A DNA stretch of 64,000 nucleotides from Spartinivicinus marinus (lineage in GTDB: Bacteria > Pseudomonadota > Gammaproteobacteria > Pseudomonadales > Zooshikellaceae), in contig NZ_JAPJZK010000001.1 of the NCBI RefSeq assembly GCF_026309355.1, forward strand, positions 3,492,501 to 3,556,500. Direction: 5' to 3'. Position numbers and translations under genes: made by a program. Every line of letters starts with the position of its first letter. Within the stretch, counting starts at the first letter, position 1. Under the pieces are notes generated by a model. That model searched no databases and was not told the origin of the DNA. It saw nothing but the letters and a program-made list of their open reading frames with translations. Positions 56,438-64,000 of the stretch are shown here, piece by piece.

Positions 56438-56980
56438 ATGTTTATTAAGCATATTAATGAAGGAATCTGGACAATCGATGATTTTATATCAGGTGATCAA
56501 TGTGTCCAGCTAATTGAACAAGCCGAAAATATTGGTTTTGACGAAGCCACTTTGCGAACCCACAATGGCTATAAATCCATGCCGTTTGTTCGGAATAACG
56601 AAAGGGTTTTTCTTAACGATCCTGAATTAGCTCAACAGTTCTGGCACATACTAGAGCAAGTTGAGCTTCCTGTATTGAATGGTTGTACTGCGCAATGCTT
56701 ATCTCGTCAGTTTCGCTTTTACAAGTATACGCCAGGGCAGCGTTTCAAAATGCACAAAGATGGTCGTTTAAAGGAAGATGGCTTAGAAAGCCGGCTAAGT
56801 TTTCTAATCTATTTGAATGATGGCTATCAAGGAGGTGATACTCTCTTTCGTGGTTTTAGTGTTAAGCCGGAAGCAGGGAAGGTGCTGATGTTTGTCCACG
56901 AAACCTGGCATGAAGGAGAAAAATTAACGGAAGGTACGAAATATGTGCTAAGAACGGATGTGATGTATATGTCTGGATAA
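56438..56980 (+). CDS. 2-oxoglutarate/Fe(II)-dependent oxygenase (prolyl 4-hydroxylase-like)
   Basis: 180 residues. Iron ligands His106 and Asp108 (FKMHKDGRL) and His158 (ETWHEGEKL), with Arg172 (VLRTDV) for 2-oxoglutarate binding, fit the P4Hc group. YLNDGYQGGDTLFR is typical of this fold. It starts six bases after the VOC gene and is probably in the same unit. It could modify a protein or small molecule; a link to the toxin module is inference from position. Confidence 0.85.
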   Translation: MFIKHINEGIWTIDDFISGDQCVQLIEQAENIGFDEATLRTHNGYKSMPFVRNNERVFLNDPELAQQFWHILEQVELPVLNGCTAQCLSRQFRFYKYTPGQRFKMHKDGRLKEDGLESRLSFLIYLNDGYQGGDTLFRGFSVKPEAGKVLMFVHETWHEGEKLTEGTKYVLRTDVMYMSG

Positions 56981-57130
56981 AGACATAGTATTTAATTGAA
57001 TAGTTAAGCTATATGTTTTCCCCTTTGGCTTTTGATATAAATGATGAGTTTTAAACTGCTATCCTTGTTGGATCTGCTACAATTAAAAGTTAGTCTATTT
57101 TAATGATTCAGTTTTAAGTAGTTAAAACGT

Positions 57131-57892
57131 ATGCTTGTCAAAGAGAAGTTCATCTTTTTTGGTCTTATTGGAGCGGTTCATTTTAATGTTGCACTAGGGA
57201 TTGAACTAAAAACAGCATTTCAATCAAAAGCGCCTCCGAGATACTTTATAGAAGATGATAATGCAAAAGGCATTTGTGTTGATATTATAGCTGATCTGAA
57301 TAAAAGACTTGAAAAGAATAATATAAAAATAGTATCAATCAATATAGATATGCCAATATCACGACTAAAGGAGTATTTGAAAAGTGGAGCGTTGGATGTG
57401 TTTTTGTGTCTTTCCAAAAATAAGGATAGGGAGAAAATCTACCAATATTCAACTCCTCTGTATAAGATGCAATATACATTTGCAAAACTAACTACAAATT
57501 CGTTTGAGTTTAATGGTGAAAACTCACTCAAAGGGTTCGCTTTTGGCGTATTACAAGGCACTAACTCTGCAAAGCGATTGGGAATGGTTAAAGGAGTAAC
57601 TATTTTTGCATTGCACTCGATTGATCAAGGGTACAAGATGTTATTACATAAAAGGATTGAAGCAATGTTTTACCATAATCTTGGGTTGGGATGGAATATA
57701 AAAAAGAATAATGAATTTAAAGGTAAAATTATATTGGTTGATAATCCATTTATTACAAAAGAACAATATATGGTCTTTTCACAGAAGGTTTCGAAAGAGG
57801 TGATTACTAAAGTAGAGAAAGCCTTGAGTACAATGTATATAGATGGGGCAGTATCAGTAATAATGGAAAACTATGGTGTAGCAAAATATTAA
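57131..57892 (+). CDS. periplasmic binding protein, family 3 type
   Basis: 253 residues with a signal peptide (about 1-22, ending NVALG). The mature part KTAFQSKAPPRYFIEDDNAKGICVDI and PLYKMQYTFAKL, GFAFGVLQGTNSAKRL follow the SBP_bac_3 pattern. It is an orphan without transporter genes, like the one at 12.7 kb. Ligand unknown. Confidence 0.75.
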   Translation: MLVKEKFIFFGLIGAVHFNVALGIELKTAFQSKAPPRYFIEDDNAKGICVDIIADLNKRLEKNNIKIVSINIDMPISRLKEYLKSGALDVFLCLSKNKDREKIYQYSTPLYKMQYTFAKLTTNSFEFNGENSLKGFAFGVLQGTNSAKRLGMVKGVTIFALHSIDQGYKMLLHKRIEAMFYHNLGLGWNIKKNNEFKGKIILVDNPFITKEQYMVFSQKVSKEVITKVEKALSTMYIDGAVSVIMENYGVAKY

Positions 57893-57971
57893 TGATAGCA
57901 TTGTTGGCTTAATATTTGTAACTATCTATGTGGTAAAAAAAATAAATGATAGTGTATTAATAAAGAAGGTA

Positions 57972-58008
57972 TTTAGGGCCTGTTCGCCGGAGCAAAACTA
58001 GCCCTAAA
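57972..58008. terminator. stem-loop between convergent genes
   Basis: TTTAGGGC (57972-57979) pairs with GCCCTAAA (58001-58008) around a 21-base loop that itself holds GC-rich sequence. It lies between the convergent binding-protein and small secreted-protein genes. The GGGCCTGTTCGCC wording is unlike the AT-rich flanks and may mark a dispersed repeat. Confidence 0.45.
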
Positions 58009-58030
58009 AAATCACTATTATGAATGTGGT

Positions 58031-58387
58031 TTATTTTTCCCAGCTTACACTACAGGAATACTTATAGCTTGATGCATCGGCTGGTGGATTTGGAATGTAT
58101 TTTCCTGTTAGGTGAATGGTGGCTAATTTTTCAGTAGAAAAACCTAGTCTATAAAATACATCAAAATTATAACCATAATTATTGTTCTGGTTATACCACT
58201 TAGCACTAGAGCCAATCCAAGAATTGCCTTCTTTTAGTTTAACTTTTAATAATGCTTCAACACAGTGTTCAGATAATCCTGCTAGGGCATCGTTGGCTTC
58301 TTCGCCCAGCTCATAATACGTTGAAGCAAATACACTTGTACTACTTAATAATGCTGTGAAAACAGCTGCTTTGGATAAAGTGTTCAC
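58031..58387 (-). CDS. small secreted protein of unknown function
   Basis: 118 residues with a signal peptide (about 1-21, ending SVFA). The mature protein has two cysteines (EHCVEALL, KYSCSVSW), likely one disulphide, and is rich in Tyr/Asn (WYNQNNNYGYNFDVFY). No family recognised. Confidence 0.65.
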   Translation of the reverse strand: MNTLSKAAVFTALLSSTSVFASTYYELGEEANDALAGLSEHCVEALLKVKLKEGNSWIGSSAKWYNQNNNYGYNFDVFYRLGFSTEKLATIHLTGKYIPNPPADASSYKYSCSVSWEK

Positions 58388-58712
58388 TTAATTTAGTCCT
58401 ATAATTTAAGTTCCCTGGAGCCTGTATCATTAGCTAATAGTTATATTGTTTGATACTCATGTGCGACTGTGTAAGATATCAAAACGACACTTAATTCCAC
58501 AATAAAACCAGTTGATTTTTAAAAATACAAGAGCTGTGAATGAAGTGTGGACGATTATACGGTTATGCTATTAGATCAGGTATTAGACTAGTATTGTTTT
58601 GGTTGTAGATTACGCTAAAGATAATCAACGTAAGTTAATTACCAGGCTTTTTAAGAGAGTTTTATAAAAAAGTCTGTATTTTGTATATGAACATAAGCCT
58701 ATAGTGGATATT
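58388..58712. other. 325-base gap, nothing clear
   Basis: AT-rich; it should contain the promoter of the small secreted-protein gene. No gene, hairpin of note or regulator site is visible. Confidence 0.4.
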
Positions 58713-59051
58713 TTAACGATACCTTACACGAGTGCCTTTATCGACAGATAGGCGAATTTCTTCAGGGCTTACTTGTTTGGGAAAGTAAACGCCTGATATT
58801 TTTGCATCAGCAAAACTGGCACCCTCTATATTGGCATTGGAAAGATCAACCCCTCTTAGATCTGCAGCACGAAAGTAAGCGCCTGAAAAGTTGAGACCAT
58901 CAGCATTTATACCTCTCAAGTCAAGCCCTCGAAAGTGTCCACCTGAGAAGTCACATGTTTCACCAGCAGCTCGCTTTTTATTAAACTCCTTAATCTTTTC
59001 ATCCTGTAGAAGTTCATACAAAGGATGTTGTATTGGTTTGGGCTGTAACAT
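58713..59051 (-). CDS. pentapeptide-repeat protein
   Basis: 112 residues. From about 35 to 85 there are consecutive A(D/N)LXX-type units (FRGLDLRGINADGLNFSGAY, FRAADLRGVDLSNANIEGAS), which build a short quadrilateral beta-helix of about two to three turns. Too short to mimic DNA like Qnr or McbG. Role unknown. Confidence 0.8.
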   Translation of the reverse strand: MLQPKPIQHPLYELLQDEKIKEFNKKRAAGETCDFSGGHFRGLDLRGINADGLNFSGAYFRAADLRGVDLSNANIEGASFADAKISGVYFPKQVSPEEIRLSVDKGTRVRYR

Positions 59052-59326
59052 TCTCGTAGTCCATGTTGTTTCTCTTGCTTACTAGAAGCTTAGAATAGTT
59101 GTGTCACCTCGGCTAGTGTGCATGTATGTTTTATGAGCCTCTGAAACTCATTCAAGCCAAGCTTGATGTCAGCTGAGAGTGATTAGCCATGCTCAATTTA
59201 GCATTCAGGAAAAAGTTAACAGCTAAAACTAAGCCAGTAGCAGGACCCTTTAGGTTATAATCGGCAAATTACGTACTGTAGCATAGTTTAGCTTGCATAT
59301 ATTTATCAGTGCTTTGAGGGGGTAAT

Positions 59327-60145
59327 ATGCTCAATGAAAAATGGCTAGAGATTGAGGGTGACAAGCTTTATTGCTTATTCTCAACTTATGTAGACTCGCA
59401 AGATACCTTAGTGTTCATACATGGGTTGGGTGAGTCTCACTTATGCTTCTCTGATGCTATTGATTGGTTGCCTAACTACAATTTAGTTTTGTTTGATATG
59501 TGTGGTTATGGTTATTCTCCAGCCTCACATATTTCTCATAGTACAGAGACTCAAGCAAAGCGTATTTTAAAGGCACTTAAGCTGTTGGGTATTGATAAAT
59601 GTTTTTTGTTGGGGCACTCATGGGGGGGAGATACTTCAACTTTGGTATGCCAGCTGGATAGAAATGGCATTATTCAAGGCTTTATCAATGCTGAAGGTGG
59701 GCTGCATGAAGAAAATGTTGTCTTATCTAAAATAATATCTGAGCAATATTCTTGTTTAAATGAACAGGAATTTGATTACTGGGTTAAAGGAAATGGTTTT
59801 GCAAAGCAGTTCTCACTTTCTTGGCGTCATGGTGCTGGAATAAAATACCTTTCTTCTGTCAGGCGCTGTGAATCTATTGTTTTGGGGGAAACCGCAAGTG
59901 AAATTTATTCTCAGCATGCAACTCAAGATAGTCGCGGTGTTGTCAGTTGGGGAAGAGTTTATGAGGAGCTTTCAATTCCCAAAATTTACTTCTGGGGTTC
60001 CAAAAGCCTTGAGGGTTGTGAGCGGGCTCTTAAGTTCATCAAAACGCTAGATAATGTTCGATTTGAAGGGGCTAATCATTGGGTGCAAAACGAACCATCC
60101 AGGTTTTATGCTGAAGTTGAAAAATTTATATCAAATGCAAAGTAG
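59327..60145 (+). CDS. alpha/beta hydrolase
   Basis: 272 residues, cytoplasmic. FIHGLGESHLCF (oxyanion), FDMCGYGYSPAS, the nucleophile elbow LLGHSWGGDT and the catalytic histidine in GANHWVQNEPSRF are in order. Length fits small esterase or haloperoxidase-like hydrolases. The ATG has AGGGGG about eight bases ahead. Substrate unknown. Confidence 0.85.
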   Translation: MLNEKWLEIEGDKLYCLFSTYVDSQDTLVFIHGLGESHLCFSDAIDWLPNYNLVLFDMCGYGYSPASHISHSTETQAKRILKALKLLGIDKCFLLGHSWGGDTSTLVCQLDRNGIIQGFINAEGGLHEENVVLSKIISEQYSCLNEQEFDYWVKGNGFAKQFSLSWRHGAGIKYLSSVRRCESIVLGETASEIYSQHATQDSRGVVSWGRVYEELSIPKIYFWGSKSLEGCERALKFIKTLDNVRFEGANHWVQNEPSRFYAEVEKFISNAK

Positions 60146-60202
60146 GCGAAAGCTAAAAAAGCCATTATACTGCAATCTTATTATACTAGGGTTGACATTT
60201 TG

Positions 60203-60391
60203 ATGATATCTAAAAAATCAGTTACCAATATACTGGCTTTAGCTTTAGTCACTACTCTATTGAATGGCTGTGTGAGTACAATTATAGGTACTGCTGTTGA
60301 TGCCACTATTGAAGTTGCTAAGGTTCCATTCAAAGTAGGTGGTGCTGTAATTGATGTAGTGAGTGATGATGAAGACGAAGATGATGATTAA
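60203..60391 (+). CDS. small lipoprotein (NF038104-like)
   Basis: 62 residues from the ATG at 60203; a TTG codon lies directly before it. Lipobox LLNGC gives Cys23. The mature part is VSTIIGTAVDATIEVAKVPF, then an acidic DDEDEDDD end. This matches short lipoproteins of marine gammaproteobacteria that I recall under the NF038104 label. Function unknown. Confidence 0.75.
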   Translation: MISKKSVTNILALALVTTLLNGCVSTIIGTAVDATIEVAKVPFKVGGAVIDVVSDDEDEDDD

Positions 60392-60496
60392 CTTGAGCTA
60401 TGGATTGTCCAAGGCATGTCAAGAAATTGCTCAAGCTGTTTATCTAAATGTTTAGAACCATTGATTAGAGGTGTTCTTTGGAGCATTATTCAGATC

Positions 60497-60518
60497 AAGA
60501 GGCTGTTGTCAGCCTCTT
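60497..60518. repeat. perfect 9-bp hairpin
   Basis: AAGAGGCTG (60497-60505), loop TTGT, CAGCCTCTT (60510-60518). It lies just after the end of the leftward pseudogene and past the lipoprotein gene; a weak terminator with no T-run. Confidence 0.45.
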
Positions 60519-60521
60519 AGG

Positions 60522-60793
60522 TTAATTGAGAATACCTATTCTTTTGGCCTCGCGTAACCAACCAGGAAATTCATTTAATAAGCGTTCATATAGTTCTTGA
60601 TTTTGAACTTTCTTGAAGTCGTCAATAGAAAAGAAATCAGCATTGCCAATAGTACGACCAGTTAAGTCATCCAGCCTTTCTAGTACTCCATCGTTGTAGC
60701 CACCCAATCCAACGAATTGCCAAAATCCAAGTCTTCAATAACTTCAGCAATGATCGAAGAGAAAAACCCTTTTTTTGCTTTTATGGGTAGTTG
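60522..60793 (-). pseudogene. C-terminal remnant of an unknown gene, frameshifted
   Basis: The last part reads LGGYNDGVLERLDDLTGRTI, ending LLNEFPGWLREAKRIGILN. Upstream it runs into a stop, but a one-base shift near 60725-60732 continues it in the other frame as KKGFFSSIIAEVIEDL. No start codon or upstream part is preserved. A small enzyme or immunity-type protein is possible; the family is not recognised. Confidence 0.5.
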
Positions 60794-61015
60794 AAAAAAA
60801 CTAACTAATAGATGCTACTGGTTTTTCGATTGTTAAGCATAGGTTGTCTAATACAGCTTCTTCATTGTATGCACAAAGGTAGTAGGGAGAGATAATTAGT
60901 ACTTTTGTACTTATTGATTACAACTATTCACACATTTATACACAATTACTGATTTATAGTTCTTCATTTAGTTCTATGCTGTTTAATCTTTTTTAAAGAT
61001 TAAAGGGAATGACAC

Positions 61016-61426
61016 ATGGACATATTTAAAAAAAGCTATCTTGGATTGGTGTTTGCTACTGCTTGTTTGATTTATTCAACAGCGAATGCAGCATGGACGA
61101 AAGTTTATTGTGCAAAGGAAGATGGCAGTGACTGGTATTGGTTGAAAGATGGGAATGATAACCAAGTAACGATTTCTGGATATTGGGGCCGTTATCCCTT
61201 GGCAAACTTTAAGTATGCTCAATATTTCAGTGTGTACAAGTGGGAGTATAAAGAAATCCAAAGCCAATGTAAGAACGATTATGTCGCACAACCTGCTGCA
61301 AATGATAAAAGTGGTTGGTATATCTTTCAGGTGTATAGCCCATATGGTGAGACTTACTATGCACCTGGAAAATACGATATTTATGACCTGACAGCCCGAG
61401 AGATATGTAATTACGGATTTTGCTAG
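61016..61426 (+). CDS. small secreted cysteine-containing protein
   Basis: 136 residues with a signal peptide (about 1-25, ending TANA). The mature part WTKVYCAKEDGSDWYWLKDG has many aromatic residues, and four cysteines (YCAKE, SQCKND, ICNYGFC) suggest two disulphides. No family recognised. AAAGGGAATG-type RBS upstream. A weak hairpin (ACTTTT/AAAAGT, 61427-61444) follows the stop. Confidence 0.65.
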   Translation: MDIFKKSYLGLVFATACLIYSTANAAWTKVYCAKEDGSDWYWLKDGNDNQVTISGYWGRYPLANFKYAQYFSVYKWEYKEIQSQCKNDYVAQPAANDKSGWYIFQVYSPYGETYYAPGKYDIYDLTAREICNYGFC

Positions 61427-61565
61427 ACTTTTAATGCTAAAAGTAATTTAAATGTTTTTTTTACTTCTTTCTGATCTTTTTTAGTCAATTTAATCTGGCT
61501 GTAGGATGATACTTTTTATTCTATGCTTTAACCAAAGCTAAAGCAGTAATAAGGGGTAGAAAACT

Positions 61566-62435
61566 ATGGCCACTGCGCTGGAATTTGCACAGAAAGCAGG
61601 TGAACTATTTACATTACCTGATATTGTGATTCGTCTTCAGGACTTGATTGAGAGCGACAGTGCTACTGTAGATGATATTTCTGAAGTAGTCATGTTAGAT
61701 CCTGCGCTTACGGCTAAAATTTTAAAATTGGCGAATAGCCCGTTATATAATTTTTCTGCTCAAATTGACACAGTTTCTCGGGCTATTTCCGTTATTGGAA
61801 TGGCAGAGTTATTCAACCTAGCTTTAGCTACCTCAGCGGTATCCTCGGTTTCAGAGAATGTAAAAGACGTTGATATAGATTACTTCTGGCAAGTAGGGGT
61901 TCATTGTGGCTTGATAGGTAGAGAACTTGCCTCTGCCTGTAAAGTTAGAAAAAAAGAGAAATTGTTTGTTGCTGGACTACTGCATGATATAGGGCAATTA
62001 GTAGCTTTAGAGAATAATGCTGAACTTACCCAACAGGTATTGATGGATACTAGTGGTGAAATGCCATGGAAAAAGCAGCAAGAAGTGTTTGGCTTTAGTT
62101 GGGCTGAATGCGGAGCGGAGCTTCTTAAATTATGGAAGCTTCCAGCAGACTTGTGGATACCAGTTGCTGAGCAGCATGCATTAGCTGCAACTGGTAATAA
62201 AGAGCAGGATTTATTTGCTGCAATTATTCATATTGCTAGTAGAGCAGCTAATCAAACGTTGATGACAACATTACCAGCAGAAAAACATTTGGATTATACG
62301 GCAACTATCGCTGAAATAGCTTGGCAAACGACAGGTTTGCAAGAAGAGCAGTTAGCCGAGGCTGTAGGGTTTGCTCAAATGGAAGCGATCAATGTGATTA
62401 GTATTATCTGCCCATCCAGTGCAGCAGTCATCTAG
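61566..62435 (+). CDS. HDOD domain signalling protein
   Basis: 289 residues, a stand-alone HDOD domain. Hallmarks: LPDIVIRLQDLIES, VVMLDPALTAKILKLANSPL, ISVIGMAELFNLAL and the HD-like VAGLLHDIGQLVAL. HDOD proteins regulate motility, biofilm and stress through partner proteins. No receiver domain. AGGGG RBS before the ATG. Confidence 0.92.
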   Translation: MATALEFAQKAGELFTLPDIVIRLQDLIESDSATVDDISEVVMLDPALTAKILKLANSPLYNFSAQIDTVSRAISVIGMAELFNLALATSAVSSVSENVKDVDIDYFWQVGVHCGLIGRELASACKVRKKEKLFVAGLLHDIGQLVALENNAELTQQVLMDTSGEMPWKKQQEVFGFSWAECGAELLKLWKLPADLWIPVAEQHALAATGNKEQDLFAAIIHIASRAANQTLMTTLPAEKHLDYTATIAEIAWQTTGLQEEQLAEAVGFAQMEAINVISIICPSSAAVI

Positions 62436-62474
62436 ATGTGCCTTTTTTTGAATACATAACTAACAGAGTATAGT

Positions 62475-63383
62475 TTATTTGGCTATATAGCCATGGGTTG
62501 TTATGTGTTCTTTACCCTCGGGTGATGACATATATTGAAGGTACTGTGTTACATGCGGATTTGTTTTGTTTTGATCAATAACTAGTGACAGCGACCTTTT
62601 TATAGGGTATTCACCTAAGGTTACGGAGGCTACTGTTGGCTTAATATCATCAATATTTAAAATCTTTATTTGAGTATACAGAGGGTCTGTTTTTAAGGTT
62701 TCTAATGTACCTAATGATTCATAAGCGATTGAGTTTTTAAGCCTTGCTACCAATGTCATCGCTTGTTTGGCTGTATCTACTTGTGAGGCACCTAGTGAGC
62801 TGAATTGACTAGCATCGGCTGACTTAAAGTACATTTTTCGCCCTTGGATATTAGGTTTACTTAATCCAAATAAGCTTAAAAAAGCACTAAGTGACCCATG
62901 ACCTTCTTTTTTGGAAATAAGTTGAATGTGTTGGTTTTTTAGTAAGTTAAAATTTAGCTCTTTATCCAACTGTTCCCAGTTATTGTATCTCCCAGAGTAA
63001 AGCTCATTTACTTGTTGTCTCGTTAAGTTTGATATTGGATTTTTGCTGTTAACGATTAAGACAATGGCATCTTCTGCAAGTGTAATTGTCTTAAGTTGAG
63101 GCCATTGCTGTTGCTCTGATTGCCTTAAAGGACGTGAAGCCATGCCTATATTGGCTTCTCCTTTAGCAACGGCCTCAATACCTGCACTTGACCCTTTTGC
63201 GCGGATAATTATTGAAATCCCTGTTTGGCTTTGAAATTGACTTTCACTGGCTTTGACTATGGGTGCTACTGTGGTTGAGCCAGTAATGGTAATAATCTCT
63301 TTTGCATAGGCAAAATTGACAAAGATGCATAGCAGATATACCAGCAAGACTTGGATAAGTTTGTTTGGCGCTTTCATCGACAT
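62475..63383 (-). CDS. PstS-like phosphate-binding periplasmic protein
   Basis: 302 residues with a signal peptide (about 1-28, ending FAYAK). TITGSTTVAPIVKASESQFQ, IRAKGSSAGIEAVAKGEANIG and IVLIVNSKNPISNLTRQQV are typical of PstS/SphX-type binding proteins. The GSST-like and GSSAGI loops should bind phosphate. No pst transport genes are in view. It is convergent with the HDOD gene. Confidence 0.85.
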   Translation of the reverse strand: MSMKAPNKLIQVLLVYLLCIFVNFAYAKEIITITGSTTVAPIVKASESQFQSQTGISIIIRAKGSSAGIEAVAKGEANIGMASRPLRQSEQQQWPQLKTITLAEDAIVLIVNSKNPISNLTRQQVNELYSGRYNNWEQLDKELNFNLLKNQHIQLISKKEGHGSLSAFLSLFGLSKPNIQGRKMYFKSADASQFSSLGASQVDTAKQAMTLVARLKNSIAYESLGTLETLKTDPLYTQIKILNIDDIKPTVASVTLGEYPIKRSLSLVIDQNKTNPHVTQYLQYMSSPEGKEHITTHGYIAK

Positions 63384-63546
63384 GGTATAACTGCAAAATT
63401 TAAAGCATATACAACTAGTGTAATTGAAGTTTTATACTTTGTTCGAATTATAATCCAAAAGGCTTATTTTAGCTCTTAGTAAATAGAGACCTTAAAGTAG
63501 GTATTGAAAAGGTGCTTGGTTATCATCGCTACCATTTAACTGTTAT

Positions 63547-63589
63547 CACCCCAGTCACTTCGTGTCTTAGCTTCTGGGGGCAAGTCTGC
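63547..63589. repeat. structured dispersed repeat, copy C
   Basis: CACCCCAGTCACTTCGTGTC followed by TTAGCTTCTGGGGGCAAGTC. CCCCAG/CTGGGG pair as in copy B, and the GGGGGCAAGTCTG end matches copy A. Confidence 0.55.
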
Positions 63590-63667
63590 TTCTACACAGT
63601 TTTATTTTTACATCTAAAAATGAGTCATGATAAGTATAGAGTGGTGTATAAAAATTCAGGATAAGAA

Positions 63668-64000
63668 TTAAGCCACCAAGCTTTTAATAAATTCTGGAGT
63701 CTCAAAAGTAACATCTCTAATTAGGTTGCGAAACCAGATATGATCTGGATCTTTGTCCATTCGTGGATGCCACATAAGCCCATAATCCAGAAGGGTTTTT
63801 ACTGGACAATTAATCATACAAAGATTTTGATTATCACTGATTAACCTGCATAGTGGAGTGGGTAAAGTAAGCACTAAATCACTTTGTTCTACCACTTCAG
63901 TTACAGAAATAACCAGCGGCATCTCTAACACAATATTGCGTTGTAAGCCTCTTTCTGCCAGGGCTTTATCAATGATGCGCCAATAATTAGCATTGCCAGT
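63668..64000 (-). CDS. LysR-family transcriptional regulator, C-terminal part (cut by window edge)
   Basis: 111 codons are visible, open to the right edge. VLEMPLVISVTEVVEQSDLVLTLPTPLCRLI and the closing WHPRMDKDPDHIWFRNLI are a LysR effector-binding domain of the PbuR/NodD-like type. The DNA-binding part is outside the window. In-frame methionines near 63931 are internal. Confidence 0.88.
   Translation of the reverse strand, partial: TGNANYWRIIDKALAERGLQRNIVLEMPLVISVTEVVEQSDLVLTLPTPLCRLISDNQNLCMINCPVKTLLDYGLMWHPRMDKDPDHIWFRNLIRDVTFETPEFIKSLVA

Noticed and set aside
1-64000. CRISPR arrays, rRNA genes or a plasmid or phage origin
   Set aside because: No regularly spaced repeats, rRNA core sequences or origin-type iterons were seen on reading the window.

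Overview
The window looks like the chromosome of an AT-rich marine gammaproteobacterium. The evidence is the type VI secretion (T6SS) gene set with a threonine-phosphorylation control module, PspA, NfeD/slipin, HDOD and GGDEF proteins, and many periplasmic solute-binding proteins. The gene styles resemble Oceanospirillales such as Zooshikella or Spartinivicinus, but that placement is inference from memory and was not tested.

Layout. 1-5.1 kb is a leftward run of genes: a cut-off membrane sensor, a PotD-like binding protein, a membrane protein with a spermidine-synthase-like domain, and a Pcm methyltransferase with an apparent export signal. 5.2-8.3 kb holds two convergent membrane proteins, a rhomboid protease and a zinc-finger protein, whose cytoplasmic TPR-like tails resemble each other. 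8.4-12.4 kb carries nfeD, a slipin, a DUF523 protein and a GGDEF cyclase. 12.4-23.4 kb is mostly housekeeping and stress genes (pspA with a small membrane partner, pepD, a DUF1835 protein, an AAA ATPase, YqaA, TerB-like and M50 proteins, a hydrolase), with a few gene remnants. 23.5-27.5 kb is a mobile patch: an IS982-type element, an IS4-like element that sits in the leader of a BRO-N antirepressor gene, and an unknown partner gene. A tRNA with anticodon CAU lies at 27.9 kb.

28.5-41.6 kb is half of a T6SS: tagH-tssJ-tssK-tssL-tssM-tagF-pppA-ppkA. This supplies the membrane complex, the baseplate connector and the kinase/phosphatase/FHA switch. The sheath, baseplate and ClpV genes are not in the window. 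Two hsp20 genes and a secreted trypsin-fold protease follow. 44.9-56.0 kb is the effector delivery block: hcp, an outlying lipoprotein, vgrG, a DUF4123 adaptor, a 1368-residue Rhs effector without a visible PAAR domain, and its probable immunity gene. A displaced second Rhs tip follows, with a new C-terminal toxin domain, a VOC-fold protein as candidate immunity protein and a 2-oxoglutarate oxygenase. The displaced tip is interrupted by a 247-bp MITE-like element with perfect 20-bp inverted repeats.

56.4-64 kb contains unlinked accessory genes (solute-binding proteins, small secreted proteins, a pentapeptide-repeat protein, a hydrolase, a small lipoprotein, an HDOD protein) and ends inside a LysR-type regulator. 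The most unusual non-coding features are a three-copy structured repeat family (44.4, 49.8 and 63.5 kb), a three-way-junction palindrome after hcp, a triple TTACATGTAA operator-like array before pspA, and a terminator-like hairpin inside the T6SS operon.
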